Part shown: positions 48,720 through 58,920 of the stretch, piece after piece
Layout: each line of letters begins with the position of its first letter
Numbering within the stretch: position 1 is the first letter of the stretch
Source: Streptomyces sp. NBC_00193
GTDB taxonomy: Bacteria > Actinomycetota > Actinomycetes > Streptomycetales > Streptomycetaceae
Assembly: GCF_026342735.1 (NCBI RefSeq)
Contig: NZ_JAPEMM010000001.1
Location: 4,154,001-4,218,000, forward strand
Length of the DNA stretch: 64,000 nucleotides
Direction of reading: 5' to 3'
Made by a program: the position numbers and the translations under genes
Notes under the pieces: generated by a model
Database searches by the model: none
What the model saw: the letters and a program-made list of their open reading frames with translations, nothing else
What the model was told of the DNA's origin: nothing

Positions 48720-51700
48720 GCCGGCACGGCGGACCGGGGCGGGTTTCGGGCGGGCGGGATCCGCGGGAGGCGGATCCGAGCGAGCCGGACGGAGGCGAGG
48801 GGGGTTCGGGTCGCCGGGAGGGAGGGGTGGGGGAAGCGGAGCCTCTGGATTTGCGGCTGGTGGGGCCGGCTCTCGGCGTGTGGGGGGCGGCCGCCGTGGG
48901 GCTGGGGGTGCCCGTCGGATGGAGTTTTGGGGCGGCGGGGCTGGGGGTGGGGGCGGCCGGGGTGTTGATGCTGGTCCGGCGGAGGCGCTCCGGGACGTTC
49001 CGGACGGCCGTGGCGGCGGTGCTGCTGTGCGCGGCCGCCGGGGCCGGGCTGGCGGGGCTCCAGCGGGCCGAGGCGCGGGCCGGGCCGGTCCCGGAGCTGG
49101 CCCGGGACCATGCCCGGGTGCTCGCGGATCTCACCGTGGACTCCGACCCGCGGACCGCCCGGACCGGGAGCGGGCCGCCGGCGGTGGTGCTCGACGCGGT
49201 GGTGACCTGGGTGACCGGGCCCGACGGTGCCCGGACCCGGGTGTCGACTCCGGTGCGGGTGCTGGCGGGGCATCCGGGGTGGGCCCGGCTGCAGCCCTCG
49301 ACACGGGTCGCGGTGGTGGCCCGGCTGGCCCCGGCGCGGGGCGGGGAGCGGGCCGTCGCCCTGCTCCGGCCGGCCGGGGACGCCCCGCCGCGGGTGACCG
49401 GCGGCCCGGACACCGTGCAGCGGATCGCCGGGCGGCTGCGGGCCGGACTGCGCGAGGTCACCGACGGGCTGGCCCCGGACGCCAGGGCCCTGCTGCCCGG
49501 GCTGGTGGTCGGGGACACCTCCCGGGTGGAGCCCGATCTGCACGACGCGTTCCGCGCCACCGATCTGCTGCACCTGCTGGCCGTCTCCGGGTCCAACCTG
49601 ACCGTGGTGCTCTTCCTCCTCATCGGCGCCCCGGCCCGCGCGCAGCAGGCCGAGCGGGGCGGGCTGGCGCCCCGCCTGGGGCTCTCGTTGCGGGCGACGG
49701 CCCTGTGCGGGGTGGCGCTGACCCTGGCCTTCGTCGTGGTGTGCCGGCCGGAGCCCAGCGTGCTGCGGGCGGCGGCCTGCGGCTCGGTCACCCTGCTGGC
49801 CATCGCCACCGGGCGGCGCAGATCCCTGATCCCGGCGCTGGCCGCTGCCGTCCTGCTGCTGGTGCTCTACGACCCCTGGCTGGCCCGGAGCTACGGCTTC
49901 CTGCTCTCCGTCCTGGCCACCGGGGCCCTGCTGACGCTGGCTCCCCGGTGGAGCGAGGCCCTGCAGCGGCGCGGGATGCGGCCCCGCTCGGCCGAGGCGC
50001 TGGCGGCCGCGGCGGCGGCCCAGGCGGTGTGCGCCCCGGTCGTCGCGGTGCTGTCGGCCCGGGTGAGCCTGGTGGCGGTGCCCTGCAACCTGCTGGCCGA
50101 GCTGGCGGCGGGACCCGCCACGGTCCTGGGGTTCGCCGCGCTGGCGGCGGCCCCGGTGTGCCGGCCGGTGGCCGAGGTGCTCGCCTGGTGCGCGGGCGTG
50201 CCCGCCGGGTGGATCGCCGCCGTGGCCCGGGGCGGTGCGGGACTGCCCGGGGCGGAGCTGGGCTGGCCCGGCGGGGTGGGCGGAGGGTTGCTGCTCGCCA
50301 CGGCCACCTTCGCGGCGGTGGTGCTCGGCAGGCGGTTCGGCCGTGGGCGATGGCTCGCCTCCGCCCTGGCCGTGGTGCTGCTCCTCGCCGTGCTGAGGCC
50401 GCCGCTGGTCACTCGTACGGTCAAAGGCTGGCCACCGCCCGACTGGATCTACACCCAGTGCGCGGTGGGCCAGGGGGACGCCGCCGTGCTCGCGGTCGGC
50501 CCGGGGACGGCCGTGGTGGTGGACGCGGGCCCCGAGCCGGGGCCGGTGGACGCCTGCCTGAGGGAGCTGGGCGTGAGCCGGGTGCCGCTGCTCCTGCTGA
50601 CCCACTTCCACGCCGACCACGTGGGCGGGTTGCCGGGGGTGCTCAGGGGCCGCTCGGTGGGTGTGGTGGAAGTCACCGGACTGGAAGAACCGCCCGGGCA
50701 GGCCGCGTTCGTACGGCGGACGGCGGCCGCCGCGGGAGTTCCCCTCGTCCGTGCCGCGGAGGGGGAACGGCGCCGGGCCGGGCCGCTGGAGTGGCAGGTG
50801 CTGTGGCCGCCGGCCGGGGACACTGCATTCGAGGGTCCCAACGACGCGAGCGTGGCCCTGCTGGTGCGCGGCGCGGGCCTGACCCTGCTCCTGTTGGGCG
50901 ACCTCGAACCGGGCTCCCAGCAGGCCCTGCTGAGGAACCATCCGGAACTGGGCCCGGTCGACGTCCTCAAGGTCGCCCACCACGGCAGCGCCCATCAGGA
51001 TCCCGGACTGTACGAGCGGATCCGGCCGCGCCTCGCGATCGTCCCGGTGGGCGCCGGGAACAGGTACGGGCACCCCGCGGCGGGTACGCTCGCCCGGCTG
51101 CGGGCGTCGGGTGCGGCCGTGCTGCGCACGGATGAGGACGGTTCGGTCGCCGTCACCGGCAGCGGCCCGCGGCTGCGGGCGTTCCCGGCCATTCGGCGAC
51201 GGACCCGGCACGGGCATACCAGGAGTGACCACTCCGTTTGCCCACAACCCGACAGCATGATCGAATGCGTTTTCGCCAGAGCGGTCCAAGCCCATACAGC
51301 ACGGGGGTGCATAAACCATGTTCAGTCGCAGACGGGGGATGGAGACGGCGGGAAGCGCCAGTCCCCAGACATCCGCGACACTGACGCTTCCTCATACCGC
51401 GCGGCTGCTCAGCTGCCGGGTGCTCGACACGGTCCACCAGCCGGTCCGGCAGGCCACGTTCGAGGTGACCGACCCGATCGGCCGACGGATCGTCAGCGGG
51501 GAGACCGACCCGTACGGCGGGTTCACTGCGGCGGTGCCGGCGGGCGAGTACCGGCTGGCCGTCACGGCCGAGGGGTACGCGCCCTTCCACGGGGCAACGC
51601 TGGTGGGGGACCCGGCGCAGCCCGGTACCGGGGAGATCGTGCTGGACTCGGTGGATCCGCCGCTGCTCCCGCAGCCGGGCCACTGGGAGCTCGACCCGGG

Positions 51701-52687
51701 GCATTCGTCGATCGGGTTCTCGGCCCGGCACATCGGCTTCGCCCGGATCAACGGCCGGTTCAACACCTTCGCCGGCGCGGTGCGGATAGCCGACCGCATG
51801 GAGGACTCCTCCATGCGCGTGATCATCGACGCGGCGAGCATCGACACCGGGCTGCGGATGCGGGACGACCACCTGCGTTCCGCGGACTTCCTGGACGCGG
51901 CCCGCTACCCGACGGTGGAGTTCTACAGCGAGCGGTTCATCCACCGCAGCGGCAGCCACTGGTCCGTGGCGGGCGCTCTCACCCTCCACGGGGTCAGCCG
52001 GTCCGTCACCCTGGACACCCGGTACCTGGGTCTGGGCACGGGCCTGGAGGGCGAGCCGAGGGCGGCCTGCCGGGCGACGGCCGAGCTGAACCGCGAGGAC
52101 TTCACGCTGAACTGGCAGTCGATGCTGGCGCAGGGGATCGCGGCGATCGGCTCGAACGTGGAAGTGGCCCTGGACATGCAGGTCGTGCACAAGGCCTGAC
52201 GGGGCGGGGGCCGGTCGCTACGGGGCTTCGAGCCAGCCGTCGTACTCGGCGGCGAGCTCGTCCAGGGCCGTGGCGTCCAGCCGTTCGCGCGGGTCCTCGA
52301 CGACCACCAGCCACTGGGCGTCCTCGGCGTCGTCCTCGCCGGCGAGGGCGTCGCGGACCAGCTGCGGTTCCTCCGGGAGGCCGAAGCGGTCGACCACCTC
52401 CTGCGCCACCTCCTCGGCGGCGTCGCGGTCGGGCAGGACCAGTACATGTCGCACGTTCACCCGGACATTCTCGGGTACGGGGGAGCGGGCTGCGGAAGGG
52501 GGCCGGGGAAGCGGGCCGCGGAGCGGGCTTCGGAAGGGGCCGGGCCGCGAGGGTCTGTCGGTGCGGCGTGGGATGCTGGAGGCGATGGCCACCAGGAAGA
52601 ATTCCACCGACGATCCGCTCGCCCCGATCACCCTCGCGGTGGGGCAGGAGGACCTGCTGCTCGACCGCGCCGTGCGGGAGGTCGTGA
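48716..52687 (+). CDS. comEC: ComEC/Rec2-type membrane protein with an open frame running far past its normal end
   Basis: The recognisable ComEC runs to about 51190: helices and a DUF4131-like part, the Competence domain (about 235-510; LHLLAVSGSNLTVV), and a metallo-beta-lactamase domain with THFHADHVGG near residue 630 and VAHHGSAHQDP. No stop codon occurs in this frame after VTGSGPRLRAFPAIRRR. It stays open across the intergenic region and all of yceI, read in another frame as Arg/Pro/Gly-rich nonsense, to a TAA-less stretch ending at 52687 inside holA. Either a frameshift or lost stop is real, or there is an error near 51180-51300. The biological gene probably ends near 51200. Starts at GTG 48716, coupled to comEA. 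Confidence 0.75.
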   Translation: MSRHGGPGRVSGGRDPREADPSEPDGGEGGSGRREGGVGEAEPLDLRLVGPALGVWGAAAVGLGVPVGWSFGAAGLGVGAAGVLMLVRRRRSGTFRTAVAAVLLCAAAGAGLAGLQRAEARAGPVPELARDHARVLADLTVDSDPRTARTGSGPPAVVLDAVVTWVTGPDGARTRVSTPVRVLAGHPGWARLQPSTRVAVVARLAPARGGERAVALLRPAGDAPPRVTGGPDTVQRIAGRLRAGLREVTDGLAPDARALLPGLVVGDTSRVEPDLHDAFRATDLLHLLAVSGSNLTVVLFLLIGAPARAQQAERGGLAPRLGLSLRATALCGVALTLAFVVVCRPEPSVLRAAACGSVTLLAIATGRRRSLIPALAAAVLLLVLYDPWLARSYGFLLSVLATGALLTLAPRWSEALQRRGMRPRSAEALAAAAAAQAVCAPVVAVLSARVSLVAVPCNLLAELAAGPATVLGFAALAAAPVCRPVAEVLAWCAGVPAGWIAAVARGGAGLPGAELGWPGGVGGGLLLATATFAAVVLGRRFGRGRWLASALAVVLLLAVLRPPLVTRTVKGWPPPDWIYTQCAVGQGDAAVLAVGPGTAVVVDAGPEPGPVDACLRELGVSRVPLLLLTHFHADHVGGLPGVLRGRSVGVVEVTGLEEPPGQAAFVRRTAAAAGVPLVRAAEGERRRAGPLEWQVLWPPAGDTAFEGPNDASVALLVRGAGLTLLLLGDLEPGSQQALLRNHPELGPVDVLKVAHHGSAHQDPGLYERIRPRLAIVPVGAGNRYGHPAAGTLARLRASGAAVLRTDEDGSVAVTGSGPRLRAFPAIRRRTRHGHTRSDHSVCPQPDSMIECVFARAVQAHTARGCINHVQSQTGDGDGGKRQSPDIRDTDASSYRAAAQLPGARHGPPAGPAGHVRGDRPDRPTDRQRGDRPVRRVHCGGAGGRVPAGRHGRGVRALPRGNAGGGPGAARYRGDRAGLGGSAAAPAAGPLGARPGAFVDRVLGPAHRLRPDQRPVQHLRRRGADSRPHGGLLHARDHRRGEHRHRAADAGRPPAFRGLPGRGPLPDGGVLQRAVHPPQRQPLVRGGRSHPPRGQPVRHPGHPVPGSGHGPGGRAEGGLPGDGRAEPRGLHAELAVDAGAGDRGDRLERGSGPGHAGRAQGLTGRGPVATGLRASRRTRRRARPGPWRPAVRAGPRRPPATGRPRRRPRRRGRRGPAAVPPGGRSGRPPPAPPPRRRRGRAGPVHVARSPGHSRVRGSGLRKGAGEAGRGAGFGRGRAARVCRCGVGCWRRWPPGRIPPTIRSPRSPSRWGRRTCCSTAPCGRS
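51318..52199 (+). CDS. YceI family protein with N-terminal carboxypeptidase-regulatory-like domain
   Basis: 293 residues. The first about 110 form a carboxypeptidase regulatory-type beta-sandwich (ATFEVTDPIGRRIVSGETDPYGGF, PAGEYRLAVTAEGYAPF). The YceI lipocalin-like barrel follows (WELDPGHSSIGFSARHIGFARINGRFNTF, HGVSRSVTLD, FTLNWQ), which in known members binds polyisoprenoids. No signal peptide is evident, so it may be cytoplasmic. GGGGGTG about eight bases before ATG 51318 is the ribosome binding site. The comEC frame remains open through this gene in a different register. Confidence 0.93.
   Translation: MFSRRRGMETAGSASPQTSATLTLPHTARLLSCRVLDTVHQPVRQATFEVTDPIGRRIVSGETDPYGGFTAAVPAGEYRLAVTAEGYAPFHGATLVGDPAQPGTGEIVLDSVDPPLLPQPGHWELDPGHSSIGFSARHIGFARINGRFNTFAGAVRIADRMEDSSMRVIIDAASIDTGLRMRDDHLRSADFLDAARYPTVEFYSERFIHRSGSHWSVAGALTLHGVSRSVTLDTRYLGLGTGLEGEPRAACRATAELNREDFTLNWQSMLAQGIAAIGSNVEVALDMQVVHKA
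52218..52460 (-). CDS. small acidic conserved hypothetical protein
   Basis: 80 residues from GTG 52460. It reads VRHVLVLPDRDAAEEVAQEVV, then an acidic middle (GEDDAEDAQWLVVVEDPRER) and ends GWLEAP. The strand-helix alternation suggests a small alpha/beta fold like regulator of RNase E inhibitor RraB-type proteins, but this is only a resemblance. No convincing ribosome binding site. Convergent with yceI, divergent from holA, only 18 bases past the yceI stop. Confidence 0.7.
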   Translation of the reverse strand: MNVRHVLVLPDRDAAEEVAQEVVDRFGLPEEPQLVRDALAGEDDAEDAQWLVVVEDPRERLDATALDELAAEYDGWLEAP

Positions 52688-53577
52688 CGGCGGCGCGCGC
52701 CGCCGACACCGACACGGACGTGCGTGACCTCGCCTCCGATCAGCTCCAGCCGGGCACCCTGGCCGAATTGACCAGCCCCTCGCTCTTCTCGGAGCGCAAG
52801 GTGCTCGTCGTGCGCAATGCGCAGGACCTCTCGGCCGACACGGTCAAGGAGGTCAAGGCGTACCTCGCCGCGCCGTTCGAGGAGATCGCCCTCGTCCTCC
52901 TGCACGCGGGCGGCGTCAAGGGCAAGGGCCTGCTGGACGCCGCGCGCAAGGCGGGTGCCCGCGAGATCGCCTGCCCGAAGATGACCAAGCCGGCGGACCG
53001 GATGGCGTTCGTGCGGGGAGAGTTCCGGACGCTGGGCCGTTCGGCCACGCCCGAGGCCTGCCAGACGCTGGTCGACGCGATCGGCAGCGACCTGCGGGAG
53101 CTGGCGAGCGCGGCCGCGCAGCTGTGCGCGGACGTCGAGGGCACGATCGACGAGGCCGTGGTCGGCCGCTACTACACCGGCCGGGCCGAGGCCTCGAGCT
53201 TCACGGTCGCCGACCGGGCGGTCGAGGGGCGCGCCGCGGAGGCCCTGGAGGCCCTGCGCTGGTCCCTGTCCACCGGGGTGGCCCCGGTCCTGATCACCAG
53301 CGCGCTGGCCCAGGCGGTACGGGCGATCGGGAAGCTGGCCTCGGCCCCGCGGGGGGCCCGCCCCGGGGACCTCGCGCGTGACCTCGGCATGCCGCCGTGG
53401 AAGATCGACCGGGTCCGGCAGCAGATGCGCGGGTGGTCGGCGGACGGCGTCTCGGACGCGCTGCGCGCGGTGGCCGCGGCGGACGCGGGGGTCAAGGGCG
53501 GGGGCGACGATCCGGAGTACGCGCTGGAGAAGGCGGTCGTCGCGGTGGCGCGGGCGGCCCGCCCCCAGCGCGGCTGA
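52585..53577 (+). CDS. holA: DNA polymerase III subunit delta
   Basis: Clamp-loader subunit that opens the beta sliding clamp. 330 residues; the AAA+-like N-terminal domain (ITLAVGQEDLLLDRAV, LFSERKVLVVRNAQDLS) and the C-terminal collar domain (ALRWSLSTGVAPVLITSALAQAVRAI, KIDRVRQQMRGW) are recognisable. ATG 52585 is preceded by CTGGAGG; ATG 52573 in frame is an alternative. Located upstream of rpsT as in other actinobacteria. Confidence 0.93.
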   Translation: MATRKNSTDDPLAPITLAVGQEDLLLDRAVREVVTAARAADTDTDVRDLASDQLQPGTLAELTSPSLFSERKVLVVRNAQDLSADTVKEVKAYLAAPFEEIALVLLHAGGVKGKGLLDAARKAGAREIACPKMTKPADRMAFVRGEFRTLGRSATPEACQTLVDAIGSDLRELASAAAQLCADVEGTIDEAVVGRYYTGRAEASSFTVADRAVEGRAAEALEALRWSLSTGVAPVLITSALAQAVRAIGKLASAPRGARPGDLARDLGMPPWKIDRVRQQMRGWSADGVSDALRAVAAADAGVKGGGDDPEYALEKAVVAVARAARPQRG

Positions 53578-53665
53578 CTCCTCCACCGGGCAGCTCCGCC
53601 GGTTCCCGGGCAGGTCCACCGGGGCCCGGGGGGCGTTCACTGGCTCCCCGTGGACGCCCCAGCTT

Positions 53666-54133
53666 CTGGGCACGTCCCCGGCCCCCGGGAATCCGGTCGG
53701 GCGCTGGGACTGGTGGGCGATACGCGCGGGTGCGGGCAAGGCCTACCTCGCGCTGCCCCAGTACGACGGCGACCGCCGCCTCGTCACGGCCTCGACCGAA
53801 GCCGATCCCGAGAGCTACTCCCCGGAGCAGGCCCGGGAGGACCATCTGGCCCAGCCGCTGGTGCAGGACGTGGCCCAGCGGGCCGTCGCGGGGGACCCGC
53901 ACTTCGGGATGTCGTTGCTGGTCAACGACCCCGTCGCGTACTTCGCCCAGGAGCACGAGGAAGCCCGGCTGCGGTCGGTCCGGTGCGCGGTGCCCGGCTT
54001 CGCCCTGGTCACCCTCGACGGCGCGTGGACGGACGCGCGCACGGAGGCCGAGGGCCGCTGGGAGCAGGCCAACCGCTATCTCGACAATCTCGACGCCGAG
54101 GCGGTCGTCCTCGACGTGCTCTGCCACTCCTGA
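53666..54133 (+). CDS. hypothetical coding region without a conventional start
   Basis: The frame reads like a real protein: GRWDWWAIRAGAGKAYLALPQYDG, EQAREDHLAQPLVQDVAQRAV, FGMSLLVNDPVAYFAQEHEEARL, ending VVLDVLCHS. Between the holA stop and 53860 there is no in-frame ATG, GTG or TTG; the only early candidate is CTG 53666, without a Shine-Dalgarno. GTG 53861 would give only 90 residues and discard good sequence. It may use CTG, or have lost its 5' end. I do not recognise the family. Confidence 0.5.
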   Translation: MGTSPAPGNPVGRWDWWAIRAGAGKAYLALPQYDGDRRLVTASTEADPESYSPEQAREDHLAQPLVQDVAQRAVAGDPHFGMSLLVNDPVAYFAQEHEEARLRSVRCAVPGFALVTLDGAWTDARTEAEGRWEQANRYLDNLDAEAVVLDVLCHS

Positions 54134-54160
54134 GCGCACACGCCGAAGGCCCTGCACACG

Positions 54161-54211
54161 CCGAAGGCCCCGGCCGCTGCCCTGGGGAAGGGAGGCGGTC
54201 GGGGCCTTCGG
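54161..54211. terminator. bidirectional terminator between the hypothetical gene and rpsT
   Basis: A 17-bp stem (54161-54177 with 54195-54211, one G-U pair) follows the plus-strand gene and faces rpsT. An imperfect 18-bp direct duplication of its left arm (CACACGCCGAAGGCCC) begins at 54137. Confidence 0.75.
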
Positions 54212-54328
54212 TTACTTCTCGATTTGCACCGCACCCGCGTGGCGAACGCTTCGTGTGCGGCGCGGAGTGCCGGTCGGGAGCGGGAGAGAGGGCCCGCTGG
54301 ATCCTTGCCCGGCGATCACATCAGGGGC

Positions 54329-54595
54329 TCAGCCCTGAAGGGAGGCAACCTTGGTGGCCAGCGCCGACTTCTTGTTGGCGGCGGCGTTCTTGTGGATGAC
54401 ACCCTTCGAGACGGCCTTGTCGAGCGCGCGGGAAGCGGCGCGGGAAGCCACGGTGGCCTTCTCGACGTCACCGGCGACGACGGCCTCACGGGCCTTGCGG
54501 ATGGCGGTCTTGAGCGAGGACTTGACGGCCTTGTTGCGAAGGCGAGCCTTCTCGTTCGTCTTGTTGCGCTTGACCTGGGACTTGATGTTCGCCAC
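54329..54595 (-). CDS. rpsT: 30S ribosomal protein S20
   Basis: 88 residues, Lys/Ala-rich three-helix protein bound to the 16S 5' domain. MANIKSQVKRNKTNEKARLRN is the standard N-terminus and GVIHKNAAANKKSALA the conserved C-terminal helix. Divergent from lepA. Transcribed from the promoter at 54677-54706. Confidence 0.98.
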   Translation of the reverse strand: MANIKSQVKRNKTNEKARLRNKAVKSSLKTAIRKAREAVVAGDVEKATVASRAASRALDKAVSKGVIHKNAAANKKSALATKVASLQG

Positions 54596-54676
54596 GAAAG
54601 AGCCTTTGCAGGTTCAGAGATTTGATCTTCGGATTGCGTCCCGTAGAGCTAGAGGGCACACGAGACACAGCTGCTC

Positions 54677-54706
54677 AGGTTACCAGCTGCCTTCCGACCG
54701 GCCCAA
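54677..54706 (-). promoter_or_regulatory. rpsT promoter
   Basis: On the minus strand TTGGGC (54701-54706) and TAACCT (54677-54682) are 18 bases apart, giving a leader of about 75 bases before rpsT. Confidence 0.6.
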
Positions 54707-54840
54707 ACCGAGCGCACTCTCCGGTTCATGGGACGATGGGAGTCTGCGTATAGATCCGACTAGACCCGACCAGATCTGATTTCACGCAGACCGACGCCCA
54801 CCACTTCGTTCCGACTGCGACCCGAGAATCAGGACACTGC

Positions 54841-56706
54841 GTGCCCGCGATCCCCAGCCACGTGCCCGAGCCGAGCCGTACCGACCCGGCGCTGATCCGC
54901 AACTTCTGCATCATCGCGCACATCGACCACGGCAAGTCGACCCTTGCCGACCGGATGCTCCAGCTCACCGGTGTGGTGGACTCGCGGCAGATGCGCGCCC
55001 AGTACCTCGACCGCATGGACATCGAGCGTGAGCGCGGCATCACGATCAAGTCCCAGGCCGTCCGGCTGCCCTGGGCGCCGAACACGGGCGAGGACCAGGG
55101 CAAGACCCACGTCCTGAACATGATCGACACCCCCGGGCACGTCGACTTCACCTACGAGGTCTCGCGCTCCCTGGCGGCGTGCGAGGGCACGGTCCTCCTG
55201 GTGGACGCGGCTCAGGGCATCGAGGCGCAGACCCTCGCCAACCTGTACCTGGCGATGGAGAAGGACCTCGCGATCGTCCCGGTCCTGAACAAGATCGACC
55301 TGCCGGCCGCCCAGCCGGAGAAGTTCGCCGAGGAGCTCGCGAACCTGGTCGGCTGCCAGCCCGAGGACGTCCTGCGCGTCTCGGCGAAGACCGGTCTCGG
55401 CGTGGACGTGCTGCTCGACAAGATCGTCGCCACGGTCCCGGCCCCGGTCGGTCCCAAGGACGCCCCGGCCCGCGCGATGATCTTCGACTCCGTCTACGAC
55501 TCGTACCGCGGTGTCGTCACCTACGTGCGTGTGGTCGACGGCCAGCTCAACAAGCGCGAGCGCATCCGGATGATGTCGACCGGCGCCACGCACGAGCTGC
55601 TGGAGATCGGTGTCTCCTCCCCGGAGATGACCCCGGCCGACGGCATCGGCGTCGGCGAGGTGGGCTACATCATCACCGGCGTGAAGGACGTCCGTCAGTC
55701 CAAGGTCGGTGACACCATCACCAGCCTGAACAACGGCGCGACCGAGGCCCTCGGCGGCTACAAGGACCCGCGGCCGATGGTCTTCTCGGGTCTGTACCCG
55801 CTCGACGGCTCGGACTACCCGGACCTGCGCGAGGCCCTGGACAAGCTGCAGCTCAACGATGCCGCGCTGGTCTACGAGCCCGAGACCTCGGCGGCGCTGG
55901 GCTTCGGCTTCCGCGTCGGCTTCCTCGGCCTGCTCCACCTGGACGTGGTGCGCGAGCGCCTGGAGCGCGAGTTCGGCCTCGACCTGATCGCCACCGCGCC
56001 GAACGTGGTCTACCGCGTCGTCCTCGAGGACGGCAAGGAGGTCACCGTCACCAACCCGAGCGAGTTCCCCGAGGGCAAGATCAGGGACGTGTTCGAGCCG
56101 GTCGTACGGGCCACCCTGCTCGCGCCCTCCGAGTTCATCGGCGCGATCATGGAGCTCTGCCAGCAGCGCCGCGGCACCCTCCTCGGGATGGACTACCTCT
56201 CCGAGGACCGGGTCGAGATCCGCTACACGCTCCCGCTCGCGGAGATCGTCTTCGACTTCTTCGACCAGCTGAAGTCCAAGACGCGCGGTTACGCCTCCCT
56301 CGACTACGAGCCCACCGGCGAGCAGGCCGGCAGCCTGGTCAAGGTCGACATCCTGCTGCACGGCGACAAGGTCGACGCCTTCTCCGCCGTCTGCCACAAG
56401 GACGCCGCCTACGCCTACGGCGTGCGCCTGGTCGCCAAGCTGCGCGAGCTCATCCCGCGGCAGGCCTTCGAGATCCCGATCCAGGCGGCCGTCGGCTCCC
56501 GCGTCATCGCCCGCGAGACCATCCGCGCCATCCGCAAGGACGTCCTCGCCAAGTGCTACGGCGGTGACATCTCCCGTAAGCGGAAGCTGCTGGAGAAGCA
56601 GAAGGAAGGCAAGAAGCGCATGAAGATGGTCGGCTCCGTGGAGGTCCCGCAGGAGGCCTTCATCGCCGTCCTCTCCAGCGACGAGTCCGGCGGCAAGAAG
56701 AAGTAG
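54841..56706 (+). CDS. lepA: elongation factor 4 (LepA), GTPase
   Basis: Ribosome-dependent GTPase related to EF-G. 621 residues: G1 AHIDHGKSTL (near 27-36), switch RGITIKSQAVRL, G3 DTPGHVDF, NKID, then domain II, EF-G-like domains III and V, and the LepA-specific C-terminal domain (ISRKRKLLEKQKEGKKRMK). Starts at GTG 54841. A possible promoter, TTCATG (54725) with TATAGA (54749), precedes it. Confidence 0.98.
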   Translation: MPAIPSHVPEPSRTDPALIRNFCIIAHIDHGKSTLADRMLQLTGVVDSRQMRAQYLDRMDIERERGITIKSQAVRLPWAPNTGEDQGKTHVLNMIDTPGHVDFTYEVSRSLAACEGTVLLVDAAQGIEAQTLANLYLAMEKDLAIVPVLNKIDLPAAQPEKFAEELANLVGCQPEDVLRVSAKTGLGVDVLLDKIVATVPAPVGPKDAPARAMIFDSVYDSYRGVVTYVRVVDGQLNKRERIRMMSTGATHELLEIGVSSPEMTPADGIGVGEVGYIITGVKDVRQSKVGDTITSLNNGATEALGGYKDPRPMVFSGLYPLDGSDYPDLREALDKLQLNDAALVYEPETSAALGFGFRVGFLGLLHLDVVRERLEREFGLDLIATAPNVVYRVVLEDGKEVTVTNPSEFPEGKIRDVFEPVVRATLLAPSEFIGAIMELCQQRRGTLLGMDYLSEDRVEIRYTLPLAEIVFDFFDQLKSKTRGYASLDYEPTGEQAGSLVKVDILLHGDKVDAFSAVCHKDAAYAYGVRLVAKLRELIPRQAFEIPIQAAVGSRVIARETIRAIRKDVLAKCYGGDISRKRKLLEKQKEGKKRMKMVGSVEVPQEAFIAVLSSDESGGKKK

Positions 56707-56732
56707 CCGCCGTCTCGGCGTCCGATGTGCAG

Positions 56733-56762
56733 CAGGCCCCCGCGCTTTGGCGCGGGGGCCTG
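56733..56762 (+). terminator. terminator after lepA
   Basis: A perfect 13-bp stem (56733-56745 with 56750-56762) with a TTTG loop is followed by TTTCGTT. The remaining about 200 bases before the next gene hold an isolated run of seven T and no clear promoter. Confidence 0.85.
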
Positions 56763-56960
56763 TTTCGTTATGAATCGGCTCCCCAAGGCCTCTTACGCGC
56801 CAGGCGGAGGGCCCCTAGTCTGATCACTGCTCGTTGGTTACTCGCCAGTTTTTTTGGTCGGATGCTGCCAAGCCCTGACTCAGCCACCCACCCTGACCCA
56901 CCACCCAGTCAGTCCGCCCCTGTGATGAACAGGCCCTGCCGAGTGGTCCGGAGGATGTCC

Positions 56961-58853
<1,893 letters not shown>

Positions 58854-58920
58854 CAAGGCACAGCACCGGGCGCGGCCCGGGACCGTAAACGACCTTGGGG
58901 CAGTGCGGGACAATGGGCCC

